In this document: piece by piece, positions 24,686 to 35,331 of the stretch
Numbering within the stretch: position 1 is the first letter of the stretch
Layout: each line of letters starts with the position of its first letter
DNA from: a virus
IMG/VR virus record: IMGVR_UViG_3300048625_000156
Location: 1-64,000 of that record
Reading direction: 5' to 3' (one strand)
Length of the DNA stretch: 64,000 nt
Program-made: the position numbers and the translations under genes
The notes under the pieces: model-generated
The model's database searches: none
What the model saw: only the letters and a program-made list of their open reading frames with translations
Told to the model about the DNA's origin: nothing

Positions 24686-26496
24686 TTTATCCTCCCTACC
24701 ATCATGCTTGCAATTTGTGACACGATGATCACAGGCACGATGACTTCTTGTGCTTTCTCTCGCTGATCGTCAGACATGTCTAGACCTGCTTGAGAAACGT
24801 TCTCTAATACTTGTGCTACAGCCTTGCCTGGCTCTGTGAGTAACTCTCCTACGAATGCTGCAGTTTCTGCTAGCCCTTCCCCTACCGCACCAATTAGGGC
24901 TACTGGGTTTGTTAGGACCGCCAGCGTTTCTTCAGCCTGAATTTCTGTTACAGCATCTGCAACTGTATATGGCAATACGCCTGTATCATTTAATGCAGCT
25001 CGTTCTTCTAACTGCTCCTGTGCCTGTTCTACGGCTGTTGCTGGGGCTTCTGGGGTATCTGTTTTGTTTGGTTCTGGTAACGGTTCAACGATAGTTTCTG
25101 TTGGCTCTTCAATAGGTTCCTCGGTCTGCGTAGGCGTAGGTGGTAACTCTCGGAATGGTGGAATGGCTTCCAGTTCTGATTGAGCGACATTTAACTCCTG
25201 TTGTTTAGTTTGGACATCTACAGATGCTAGTTCAATTATACCTGCTTTTTCAATTTGAGAGTTTAAGGATTCATTGTAATCTGCCTGAGCCTGATCTCTA
25301 TTGCTGACTGCAGATGCTAAATTATTTTGTTTTCTATCTAGAGAATCTTGAGCAGAAGTAACTGCTGGAAGTAGTTCAGGATTGTGAATCATTGGTGCTG
25401 AGGCATTCTCATCTGGTACAAGAATGATACGCTCTTCTCTTCTGTATCTGATCTCATCTCTATAAAAGATCACCTCGTCATAAACTGTAATTTCGTCATA
25501 GACTATTTGCTCTGTATATACAATCACTTCTTCGTATGTTGTTTGTGTTGTTACTTGTTGGAAGGCTGATGCTGGAATGATTTCATAACCGTACCCTGGT
25601 TTTGCCCAGTATGCCCACACATTTGCACCACCACCATTCTCATAAAACCATAGCGTAAACTCGTGACTTCCTTCTGCTAAATATACCGATGTGCTTGATC
25701 CACCACCACCCTTGTCATACCAGTCATTGATAATTGTGTTGCCATCTATAATTATTCTCACACCGTCGTCTCCAGGGGCGTAGAAGCCATATGTTCCACT
25801 TTGGGGGATAGTAATGTACCCTGTGAATTTAACTATTGTGTCTTCAGATAGCCATGTATTGAGGATATAGCCACCACCCCATTGGTAGTTAATGTTTCCA
25901 ACTGTTTGTGTTGATACTAACCTATCTTCACCTGGGAGTGGTGGTGCGTTATTATACCCTGCCATGTTGTAAATTTTTGCTGTAAGTCCGCTAGATATTA
26001 CCTTGGTATTTGTGTGAGTAATTAGTTCTGTATGTGGGACTAGAATGGTTCTTGGTACTAACTCTGTTCTTGCAACTAATTCGGTGTATGGGACCTGAAC
26101 TGTGTATGGTACATCGTATTGCTCTACCTGTTCTTTATTAGGTCTCACCCATTCTGGATCTGATATTAGGGCTGTGTTGTACTCTGTTTGTGCTGAGGCA
26201 AGGAGAGCCTGAGCTTCTAGTACTGCCTGTTCTTTATTTTGAACATCAGCGATAAGATTGTCTAGGGTTGTTTTGTTAGAGATTACTCGTGCATCTGCTA
26301 CGCTCTTTGCTTCAACGGCTGCGTCATATACCCCCTGAGAAGTCACCAGAGCGTCCTGGGCAGCATTAACTACAGCCTGAGCCTGAGCCACAAGGGCATC
26401 GTGCTCTGCTCTAGTTTCGGCTTGTGCTGACGATGCGAAGGCAAGTGGGGCTAGTGCTAGGAATACAACTATAAATGCGTATAATGATTTCTTTAT
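24682..26496 (-). CDS. exported PA14 'lollipop' membrane protein, 604 aa, apparent ATA start
   Basis: Order of parts: signal peptide with AQA-E cleavage site (KKSLYAFIVVFLALAPLAFA, residues 2-21, then ASSAQA), an Ala/Gln/Val-rich helix (about 30-115), four hexapeptide repeats of the TELVAR/TELVPR kind (138-163), a PA14 beta domain (about 172-313; PGDDGVRIIIDGN visible), six hexapeptide repeats of the YxExIV kind (321-355), a second helical coil, a Pro/Glu/Thr-rich linker and a hydrophobic C-terminus (VIVPVIIVSQIASMMV). The coding frame needs a start at 26494-26496, which is ATA, because the stop just upstream leaves no ATG, GTG or TTG and GAGGAG lies 8 bases before it. It overlaps the holin-like genes. 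It probably displays PA14 outside the host membrane; the ligand is unknown. Confidence 0.75.
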   Translation of the reverse strand: MKKSLYAFIVVFLALAPLAFASSAQAETRAEHDALVAQAQAVVNAAQDALVTSQGVYDAAVEAKSVADARVISNKTTLDNLIADVQNKEQAVLEAQALLASAQTEYNTALISDPEWVRPNKEQVEQYDVPYTVQVPYTELVARTELVPRTILVPHTELITHTNTKVISSGLTAKIYNMAGYNNAPPLPGEDRLVSTQTVGNINYQWGGGYILNTWLSEDTIVKFTGYITIPQSGTYGFYAPGDDGVRIIIDGNTIINDWYDKGGGGSSTSVYLAEGSHEFTLWFYENGGGANVWAYWAKPGYGYEIIPASAFQQVTTQTTYEEVIVYTEQIVYDEITVYDEVIFYRDEIRYRREERIILVPDENASAPMIHNPELLPAVTSAQDSLDRKQNNLASAVSNRDQAQADYNESLNSQIEKAGIIELASVDVQTKQQELNVAQSELEAIPPFRELPPTPTQTEEPIEEPTETIVEPLPEPNKTDTPEAPATAVEQAQEQLEERAALNDTGVLPYTVADAVTEIQAEETLAVLTNPVALIGAVGEGLAETAAFVGELLTEPGKAVAQVLENVSQAGLDMSDDQREKAQEVIVPVIIVSQIASMMVGRIK

Positions 26497-26511
26497 TTCC
26501 CTGTCTCCTCT

Positions 26512-26541
26512 GTTAGTGAATCACTAACAAAACTAGTATAT
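26512..26541 (-). promoter_or_regulatory. extended -10 promoter with 17-bp palindromic operator
   Basis: TGATATACT (TATACT at 26541-26536) forms an extended -10 without a clear -35. GTTAGTGA and TCACTAAC with one base between them (26512-26528) form a perfect palindrome between the promoter and the ribosome site of the PA14 gene. Confidence 0.6.
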
Positions 26542-26562
26542 CACGATTTGGGTAAAAGAAAA

Positions 26563-26580
26563 GGGCTACCGAAGTAGCCC
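26563..26580 (-). terminator. UUCG terminator with U-run
   Basis: GGGCTAC, TTCG loop, GTAGCCC, followed by TTTTCTTTT leftward. It ends the RNR operon after nrdF. Confidence 0.9.
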
Positions 26581-26595
26581 AATCCCTTGTGTTTA

Positions 26596-29664
<3,069 letters not shown>

Positions 29665-29681
<17 letters not shown>

Positions 29682-30081
29682 TTAACATCTCCAGCCTTTC
29701 TTTTACTTTGTCTACGTCGTCCTGTGTACCGAAAATTTCAACTTTCGCTAAAATTGGTACACCTATCTTTCTTGAAATCATTTCTGCAGCTTTACAGTAA
29801 TGTTCCCCGAAGTTTGTGTTTCCCATTCCCACTACTCCCTTGAGGAGCTGTCTGTTCTCTGGTACATTGAGGAATGCTTTGACCTGCCTTGGGATTGCTG
29901 ATCCCTCTCTACCGCCTCCGTAAGTCGGAACAACAAGTACAAAAGGCTTGTCAATGACAAGAATGTTAGTGGTATCACTAGCAAGCTCAATTGGTATCCT
30001 CCAGGCGTTAGTTGTTAGCTTCTCTACGAAGCGTTTGGTGTTTCCAGAATAGTTAGAAAAGTACACAATTTCTAGTGACAA
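29665..30081 (-). CDS. nrdI: flavodoxin-like NrdI, 138 aa
   Basis: [20 protein letters not shown] is the NrdI FMN-binding start (S-x-S-G-N-T), followed by [20 protein letters not shown] and [20 protein letters not shown]. NrdI supplies oxidant to NrdF to build its cofactor. It is the first gene of the RNR operon. Confidence 0.92.
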
Positions 30082-30114
30082 TTGTGCTCCTATCTCAATT
30101 TGGGTTAGATATCT

Positions 30115-30143
30115 ATTCTACCACAGTGTTTGAAAAAACACAA
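30115..30143 (-). promoter_or_regulatory. sigma-70-like promoter overlapping a small hairpin
   Basis: TTGTGT (30143-30138), 17-bp spacer, TAGAAT (30120-30115). The spacer contains GTGTTT/AAACAC, a 6-bp stem that may serve as a weak terminator for the terminase gene. It drives nrdI-nrdE-nrdF. Confidence 0.6.
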
Positions 30144-30145
30144 TG

Positions 30146-31960
30146 CTAGATGATGTTAATGTCGAATTGACGCAGGTAATCTTTTATCTCTTCACGAGGT
30201 GCGTGAATTACGTTACGTTTGTCTTCCTCAAGAAACTTGTTCTCTGGCTTGCGGTCACGGAACTCGTGGATTTCTACCATCTGGTTTAGATTACGAGGTG
30301 TGTGGGAGATAGCACCAAAGATAGCACCACAGACAGCATCTGCAAGGTCCTTAGAAGACTTGCGAGGGTGGTCCACACGGTTGTTCTTTACGATCTTTAG
30401 CTCTGTAAGCTCTTCGAACAAAAGTTCGATTGATGGCATAACTAGACGCTCTTCGTAAACAAGCATAGCCATATCTTCGTAGTGCTTCTTAGCAACAGAA
30501 ACAGTATCAGTCCTAATACCAACAGCCTTCAGTTCGTTCTGGATGTCAAAGGAGTTCCAACGGTCAAAGCTAACCATCCCAATGTCGAACCCTTGTCTGC
30601 GTAGGTTCTGAATCCATTGCTTAACCTCTGAAAGGTTTACAGGACCCTCTCTGCGAGGCTCCCACCAAACTACAGCATCTACTACTACCACTGGAACTAC
30701 TTGTTCGTAGTCTTTCATTACCTGGACAGATACCCACTTTTCAACGTGAGCAATTGCGACGGCACACTTGTCGTGTCGCTGAGCAAGGTCAGCATGGACG
30801 TAGTACTTCTTATCTGGGTCAGGAACGAAGGTTTCATCAAAACGCTTTGCGGTGTCAATAGGGTTGCGGATAGTCATACATGCACGAACCTTGTCTTGCT
30901 GTTTGAAGAACGCATCTGAGGCATATGTTGGGATACAGGCAAAACGTTGCATGGCATCTCCTAGGTCCGTGAAGAATGAGATCTTGAAGTCCTCAATGCT
31001 TCTTGTAGGATTGATTACCCAAGTTGGACGCTTGAGTGCAAATACTCCTGGATACTTGTATGACAGAATTGTATCTTCATCCCACTCAATCTCCAAGGTG
31101 TTACCCTCAGCAGTTTCTGGTAGGTCCTCATTCATAATAAACTTGTGAGTCTTTGTGATTATTTCCTTGTCTGCAATCACAGCGTCGTATCTCTGGGAGA
31201 TGAAGTCTCCTGGGTAACGAGGGAAGGATAGCAGGGCTACCTTGCCCAGGTCAGGGAAGCGAGAGTCTACAGAGGCACGGAAGGCTTTATAGATGTTGTC
31301 TGCTGTCTTTCCTTGGTCATTTCCAGTTCCAATCTCCTGTGCGAAACCAGAGATCTCGTCAAGTACTGCTAGGATAAGGTTAAGACCCTCATGAGACTCA
31401 CGCTCAGAGTGACCAGAATAAACAGTAACAGACTTATCAAACTCAATGCTTTCTGCCTTGGCGTAGAACTTTCCAGCAAACCATGGTGAGCGTTCAATCT
31501 TAGACTTGAAGCCTTTGAAGAAAACGTTCTTAGCCTGTTGTGCGTTAATAGCTACGTTAATAATATCGATAGCGTCACCGCCTGGCTTACCGAAGTAGCG
31601 AGCTGGATCTTTTAGGCAAAGAAGTTTGTAAACAATATATGCACAAGCAACAGTAGAAGTAAAGTCCTTACCACTACCCTTACCAAGCTGTAGAATAACT
31701 TCGTTCTTCGTATATTTTTTATAATAGCGTCTTCCCTCTTCCTCACCCATAATGTCAATGACATCTTCAAGCTTGTAGATTTGGCTCATAGCTTCTACAA
31801 TATCGTACTGGTGCTCTGATAGCGGTGGCTGACCCAGGTAGTCTTCACCCTCTACAAATGTTTTAGCATTTACAGGCATCTCGTCAAAGTTTGTGCTTTT
31901 GAGAACCTCAAAGAAATCATTGAACATTGACAATTGTGATTGTCTCCTGGTTCTTGGCAA
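30146..31960 (-). CDS. terL: terminase large subunit, 604 aa
   Basis: The ATPase part has a Walker A (LQLGKGSGKDFTS, about residues 92-104) and a Walker B (LNLILAVLDEISG). The nuclease part has acidic residues in order: YVHADLAQRHDKCA, MVSFDRWNSFD and KSSKDLADAVCGA. TerL pumps DNA into the prohead and cuts it. It overlaps the putative small subunit by 44 bases; a start at ATG 31927 (MFNDFFEVLK) would cut this to 11. It lies far from the structural genes, with the replication genes in between. Confidence 0.9.
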   Translation of the reverse strand: MPRTRRQSQLSMFNDFFEVLKSTNFDEMPVNAKTFVEGEDYLGQPPLSEHQYDIVEAMSQIYKLEDVIDIMGEEEGRRYYKKYTKNEVILQLGKGSGKDFTSTVACAYIVYKLLCLKDPARYFGKPGGDAIDIINVAINAQQAKNVFFKGFKSKIERSPWFAGKFYAKAESIEFDKSVTVYSGHSERESHEGLNLILAVLDEISGFAQEIGTGNDQGKTADNIYKAFRASVDSRFPDLGKVALLSFPRYPGDFISQRYDAVIADKEIITKTHKFIMNEDLPETAEGNTLEIEWDEDTILSYKYPGVFALKRPTWVINPTRSIEDFKISFFTDLGDAMQRFACIPTYASDAFFKQQDKVRACMTIRNPIDTAKRFDETFVPDPDKKYYVHADLAQRHDKCAVAIAHVEKWVSVQVMKDYEQVVPVVVVDAVVWWEPRREGPVNLSEVKQWIQNLRRQGFDIGMVSFDRWNSFDIQNELKAVGIRTDTVSVAKKHYEDMAMLVYEERLVMPSIELLFEELTELKIVKNNRVDHPRKSSKDLADAVCGAIFGAISHTPRNLNQMVEIHEFRDRKPENKFLEEDKRNVIHAPREEIKDYLRQFDINII

Positions 31961-32450
31961 TGTCAGAGAGTCGTCTCATAATCTTGTCACGGATCTCTGG
32001 GTGCTCGGATGCGATGTCTTGCAGGATTCCCTTGAGGATGTCCTGCTTGCGTTCAATCTCTACCATCTCTTCTGCTAGCTCTTTGTTCTCAAGTAGACCA
32101 GCCTTCTGCAGCATGTCAATACGCTTTGACTCAATGTCCAGGACCAGCTTGATACCAGCAGTCTTTGCACTTAGATTGGCAGTAGTGGTAGCGTCATCGA
32201 TAACCTCATATGCTTTATTAATTAGTTTGTTATAGTGGGTGTCTGCAACCACAAGTGCCTCTTTAGCACGAGCACGGATTGCAGCATTGTCTGCAGCCAT
32301 GAGCTTCCACTGATTGATGTGAGCAACAACCTTGGTGCGTGGAAGAGCAAGCTCTTTTGAAATCTGAGTAGGCTCTGCCCCTTGTAGATACTTCTCTACA
32401 ACCTTGTTAATTTCATCAAGGTGTTCTACTGTTAAATCTTCTAGTGACAT
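31917..32450 (-). CDS. terS: putative terminase small subunit, 177 aa
   Basis: The N-terminal third looks like a helix-turn-helix (PTQISKELALPRTKVVAHIN), followed by long helices (AEEMVEIERKQDILKGILQD) that could form an oligomer ring. Position directly before terL supports a TerS role; the sequence itself is not diagnostic. It overlaps both neighbours. Confidence 0.62.
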   Translation of the reverse strand: MSLEDLTVEHLDEINKVVEKYLQGAEPTQISKELALPRTKVVAHINQWKLMAADNAAIRARAKEALVVADTHYNKLINKAYEVIDDATTTANLSAKTAGIKLVLDIESKRIDMLQKAGLLENKELAEEMVEIERKQDILKGILQDIASEHPEIRDKIMRRLSDIAKNQETITIVNVQ

Positions 32451-32749
32451 TATGCCTTCTTTGCTTTCTTAACTCTACGCTTAGGTATACGCTTAATGCG
32501 GTCAAGTGAGAAGGATCTGAATGCCCCCACTTGTCCACGGTGAACTTCGTGGCAATCAACCCAGGTAGCCCCAGTCTTTGTGTTAGTTGTAATGCTGACA
32601 AACTTGAAACGCATTCCATACTCACCCACGACCTTGATAAGGTCTCCAGTTTCAATTGTAAAGTTTCCAGACTCCATCTCGTATACACGAGAGAAGATGA
32701 CAGGTGGAGGAGTGAGTGTGCTTGCAATAGTAGTTTTACGTCGTGCCAT
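32450..32749 (-). CDS. basic SH3-like small protein, 99 aa
   Basis: MARRKTTIASTLTPPPVIFS leads into a beta-rich core (GDLIKVVGEYGMRFKFVSI) and a Lys/Arg tail (RIPKRRVKKAKKA). The fold resembles small beta-barrel DNA-binding proteins. It lies between a mini-HTH protein and TerS. No named family is assigned with confidence. Confidence 0.62.
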   Translation of the reverse strand: MARRKTTIASTLTPPPVIFSRVYEMESGNFTIETGDLIKVVGEYGMRFKFVSITTNTKTGATWVDCHEVHRGQVGAFRSFSLDRIKRIPKRRVKKAKKA

Positions 32750-32853
32750 TATCTTTTAGACTTCCTTAATCCGAACTTAGCTAAATAGACGTAGATAGTT
32801 TCTACGCTAGTACCGCACTCCTGTGCAATCTGCTCAGGGGTTTTCTTATCCAT
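32749..32853 (-). CDS. helix-turn-helix mini-protein, 34 aa
   Basis: ATG 32851-32853 starts MDKKTPEQIAQECGTSVETI, continuing YVYLAKFGLRKSKR: a complete HTH of the tetra-helical type with nothing else attached. Its stop overlaps the next start (TAATG). It may bind DNA as a dimer or be a remnant of a larger regulator. Confidence 0.55.
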   Translation of the reverse strand: MDKKTPEQIAQECGTSVETIYVYLAKFGLRKSKR

Positions 32854-32883
32854 ATGGTATCTCTTTTTTAACCATACCTCACT

Positions 32884-32912
32884 AGTATACAGCTTAGCCA
32901 TTACTTTGTCAA
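32884..32912 (-). promoter_or_regulatory. sigma-70-like promoter (leftward)
   Basis: TTGACA (32912-32907), 17-bp spacer, TATACT (32889-32884), at the end of the ruvC-like gene; drives the HTH-terminase operon. Confidence 0.82.
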
Positions 32913-33464
32913 CCTTTCCCAGTTATTAATTGCGTAGTGTCCAATACCAATAGCATCTGCTACGTCGTTATCTTTAACAATCCTATCATACTGCACCTCA
33001 ATGAAGTGGATAGTTTTTTGTTTGCGTTGTTCTCTTAGCTGAGTCTTAATCCAAGAGTCAGACTTACCTGGGTTCTCTAGTTTCATCTTGGTGATCTCTT
33101 CCTTGCTTGGCTTCTTATTGCCAATGAAGTTCTGCCAGGTAATTGGTGCTACTGATCTAATTACAGGCACTCCTAATGCCCCTAACAATGCCCCCTGAAC
33201 TAGTGCAAGGTCTGCAGCAGTCTTAGGGCTATTCATAAACACCGTATGCTCAATCACAATGGCTTCGATGTCAATGTGCTTAGAGAATCCACGAATCTTT
33301 TTAGCAGCGTCTACGACCTTGCTGTAGGCTGTAAGTCCAGTGAAGTTAATCTTTCCATATGACTCAAGCTTTCCATCTACAAAAATTGAGAAAGCAAGGC
33401 TATTAGTGCTAGCATCGATTGCCATGATAGATTTTGGGATGCTTACGAGATTACTCAGTTTCAT
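32901..33464 (-). CDS. ruvC: RuvC-like Holliday junction resolvase, 187 aa
   Basis: Acidic residues of the RNase H-fold RuvC site are in place: IMAIDASTNSLAFSIF, EAIVIEHTVFMNSP and KDNDVADAIGIGHYA. The enzyme should cut four-way junctions before packaging. It overlaps the zinc-finger gene upstream by 14 bases. Length is close to bacterial RuvC. Confidence 0.83.
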   Translation of the reverse strand: MKLSNLVSIPKSIMAIDASTNSLAFSIFVDGKLESYGKINFTGLTAYSKVVDAAKKIRGFSKHIDIEAIVIEHTVFMNSPKTAADLALVQGALLGALGVPVIRSVAPITWQNFIGNKKPSKEEITKMKLENPGKSDSWIKTQLREQRKQKTIHFIEVQYDRIVKDNDVADAIGIGHYAINNWERLTK

Positions 33465-33744
33465 TCCTCATAATCCTTTTAATGTCTTTAAGTGCTTTGG
33501 CAACGTCAATAGGGTTGACATTGCATATAGAACAAATTTCATTATCATTGTAAATGGAAAGATGACTGCCACAAGATTTACAAGCTCTACCTTTAATCCT
33601 GCGTTTTTGTATACGCTTAAGGATATAGTTTTGTGCTATCTTCTCTTTAGTGGCAGCCTCTCTACATTCAGCTGAACAATAAATTTGATAATTTATTTTG
33701 GTTTGGAATTGGTGGTCACACCATTCACATCGTTTGTGGTTCAT
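33451..33744 (-). CDS. double zinc-finger protein, 97 aa
   Basis: CEWCDHQFQTKINYQIYCSA with a following C gives one zinc site, and ACKSCGSHLSIYNDNEICSI with a following C gives another. A very basic helix lies between them (ILKRIQKRRIKGR). DNA or RNA binding is likely. It is coupled to the nuclease upstream and the RuvC-like gene downstream, so a recombination accessory is plausible. Confidence 0.65.
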   Translation of the reverse strand: MNHKRCEWCDHQFQTKINYQIYCSAECREAATKEKIAQNYILKRIQKRRIKGRACKSCGSHLSIYNDNEICSICNVNPIDVAKALKDIKRIMRNETE

Positions 33745-34534
33745 CTAAAGGCTCCAGTGATTTAATTTTGATCACTCCAGAACCAGCGTTGTCACAAGCC
33801 TCACGGATTGGACACGTCTTACAAATCTTTGAGTTAGACCGATAATTCTTCTCAGGCAGTGTCTTGTCTGACCATGCCTTTCGAACAGTTCTCATCCACT
33901 CAAATGTGTTCTCTACCCACTCAAACATGTACTGATTTAATTCTACAGGAAAAATCAACAGTTCGTGATTGTTCTTGTTCTCATAAATCAGAACAGCTCT
34001 ATTCTTATTAAGGATCTTCATGTAGATAAGCAACTGGACCATGTGACCCAGCTTTGGCTTACCTGCCATTTTACGATATTCAAATCCCTCATTAGGCATT
34101 GTCTTGATCTCACCAAGCAATTCCTTTTCATCCCAGTTGAGCATTACGTCACCATATCCAAAGATAGGTGGATCATTATAAGTAACTTTAAATTCAGAAT
34201 CAACTAGAAAGCCTGGAACGTTTCCCATAGCTGCCTGGATACGTTCGTGTGACTTTGTACCAGCAGTCATGTTTGCACCGCCATAGGCATCAGCGTTGTC
34301 TGTGAAGTTTGCACCTTCGAAAGCCAAGTACCAGTAGCGAGGACATTCTCCATGTGAGAACGCAATCGTGCTTGGTGCAAAGGTCTTCTTAGTCTGAAAC
34401 TTATCTACACGATTGATTGTATAACCAGAGTTAATCTTTTCAATCAGTGCATCTTTGTCAAGGAATGATGGACGAGAATTTGGACTCGTCTCAATCTTCT
34501 TGAGCATTACTTGTTGCAATAGGTTCTTAGCCAT
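33725..34534 (-). CDS. Cas4/RecB-like Fe-S nuclease, 269 aa
   Basis: GECPRYWYLAFEG holds the first cluster Cys; GYGDVMLNWDEKELLGEIKT holds the D...E-x-K nuclease site; MVQLLIYMKIL is the QxxxY-type motif; and KICKTCPIREACD gives the last three Cys. Phage members of this family act as exonucleases in recombination and replication. All key residues are present. Confidence 0.82.
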   Translation of the reverse strand: MAKNLLQQVMLKKIETSPNSRPSFLDKDALIEKINSGYTINRVDKFQTKKTFAPSTIAFSHGECPRYWYLAFEGANFTDNADAYGGANMTAGTKSHERIQAAMGNVPGFLVDSEFKVTYNDPPIFGYGDVMLNWDEKELLGEIKTMPNEGFEYRKMAGKPKLGHMVQLLIYMKILNKNRAVLIYENKNNHELLIFPVELNQYMFEWVENTFEWMRTVRKAWSDKTLPEKNYRSNSKICKTCPIREACDNAGSGVIKIKSLEPLDEPQTM

Positions 34535-34541
34535 AATAACA

Positions 34542-34847
34542 CTAGCGAGTGATATACTTCAGAGCTGATACGAGGTTATTGATAGCCTCTGCAGCAGTGT
34601 AGTATATATTCTTCTTCGCTCTGTCTCCTTTATCTACGTTGGTAAGCCAGGTGGCTTTAAAGGACATCTTCGCAGCAATTGCTTGCAGACGAACGATCTC
34701 CACGGTTGCAACATTTAGAGGTACGTCAGGCTTGATGATAAGCTTGGCAATAAAAGTAAGAGCAGTAGTCAGCTCTTCGTCATTCATGTAGTCAGCAATC
34801 TCTGAGAGACCATTGACCATTTCAATTGTTGTTTGTTGCTGTTCCAT
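34542..34847 (-). CDS. hypothetical helical protein, 101 aa
   Basis: MEQQQTTIEMVNGLSEIADY opens an all-helical protein; KATWLTNVDKGDRAKKNIYY is conserved-looking. Sequences of this kind often lie by SSB or nuclease genes in actinophages, but I cannot name it. Confidence 0.65.
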   Translation of the reverse strand: MEQQQTTIEMVNGLSEIADYMNDEELTTALTFIAKLIIKPDVPLNVATVEIVRLQAIAAKMSFKATWLTNVDKGDRAKKNIYYTAAEAINNLVSALKYITR

Positions 34848-34872
34848 TTGTATCCTTAATTGTTGTACTTCT

Positions 34873-34901
34873 ATTATACACTATTCAACGCCGTTAATCA
34901 A
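34873..34901 (-). promoter_or_regulatory. sigma-70-like promoter (leftward)
   Basis: TTGATT (34901-34896), 17-bp spacer, TATAAT (34878-34873). It lies over the end of the upstream gene and serves 34847 and below. Confidence 0.68.
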
Positions 34902-35168
34902 TTGTTCTAGTACCGACATCTCAATGACTGCTAATCTTGTTTTAATTCCACTTTCACCAATAACCACCACGATTGCAGGATCATTGTTATTACGAATAGC
35001 ATCAGTTGTAGCTTTAGCCCAAACCTCTTTATTAAGGGTAAAGGACTTTCCAACTTCTTTAAAATCAACAGTGAAGTTTTCCCAAGTTGCGTCACCCTTA
35101 TGGGTTCCTCTACCAGAGTTCTTGTGTTGCTTGGCTCCAATTCGTCTACTCTCGCTCTTCTCGCTCAT
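34881..35168 (-). CDS. hypothetical protein, 95 aa
   Basis: MSEKSESRRIGAKQHKNSGR is a basic disordered lead; KGDATWENFTVDFKEVGKSF and VVIGESGIKTRLAVIEMSVL form an alpha/beta core. The layout (basic tail plus nuclease-like strands) recalls small Holliday-junction-type proteins, but no catalytic set is clear. It overlaps the next gene by 23 bases. Confidence 0.6.
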   Translation of the reverse strand: MSEKSESRRIGAKQHKNSGRGTHKGDATWENFTVDFKEVGKSFTLNKEVWAKATTDAIRNNNDPAIVVVIGESGIKTRLAVIEMSVLEQLINGVE

Positions 35169-35331
35169 AAGACTCCTTCTTCTTCTTAGTATTTAAATCG
35201 ACAACGCTAACGTGACGATCTGGGCACATCCATGTAAGTCTCTTCTCGCCAGGGTAAGAACGGATGGTTTTGACATCCGCCTTACACTCGTGGCAAGTAA
35301 AGTCCCCATGATAAATATTATACTTCGCCAT
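35146..35331 (-). CDS. zinc-ribbon protein, 61 aa
   Basis: FTCHECKADVKTIRSYPGEK and LTWMCPDRH supply C-x2-C and C/H ligands, then a Lys/Glu tail (TKKKKESYEREERE). It overlaps recA by 14 bases at its start. It could act with the recombinase; the role is unknown. Confidence 0.65.
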   Translation of the reverse strand: MAKYNIYHGDFTCHECKADVKTIRSYPGEKRLTWMCPDRHVSVVDLNTKKKKESYEREERE

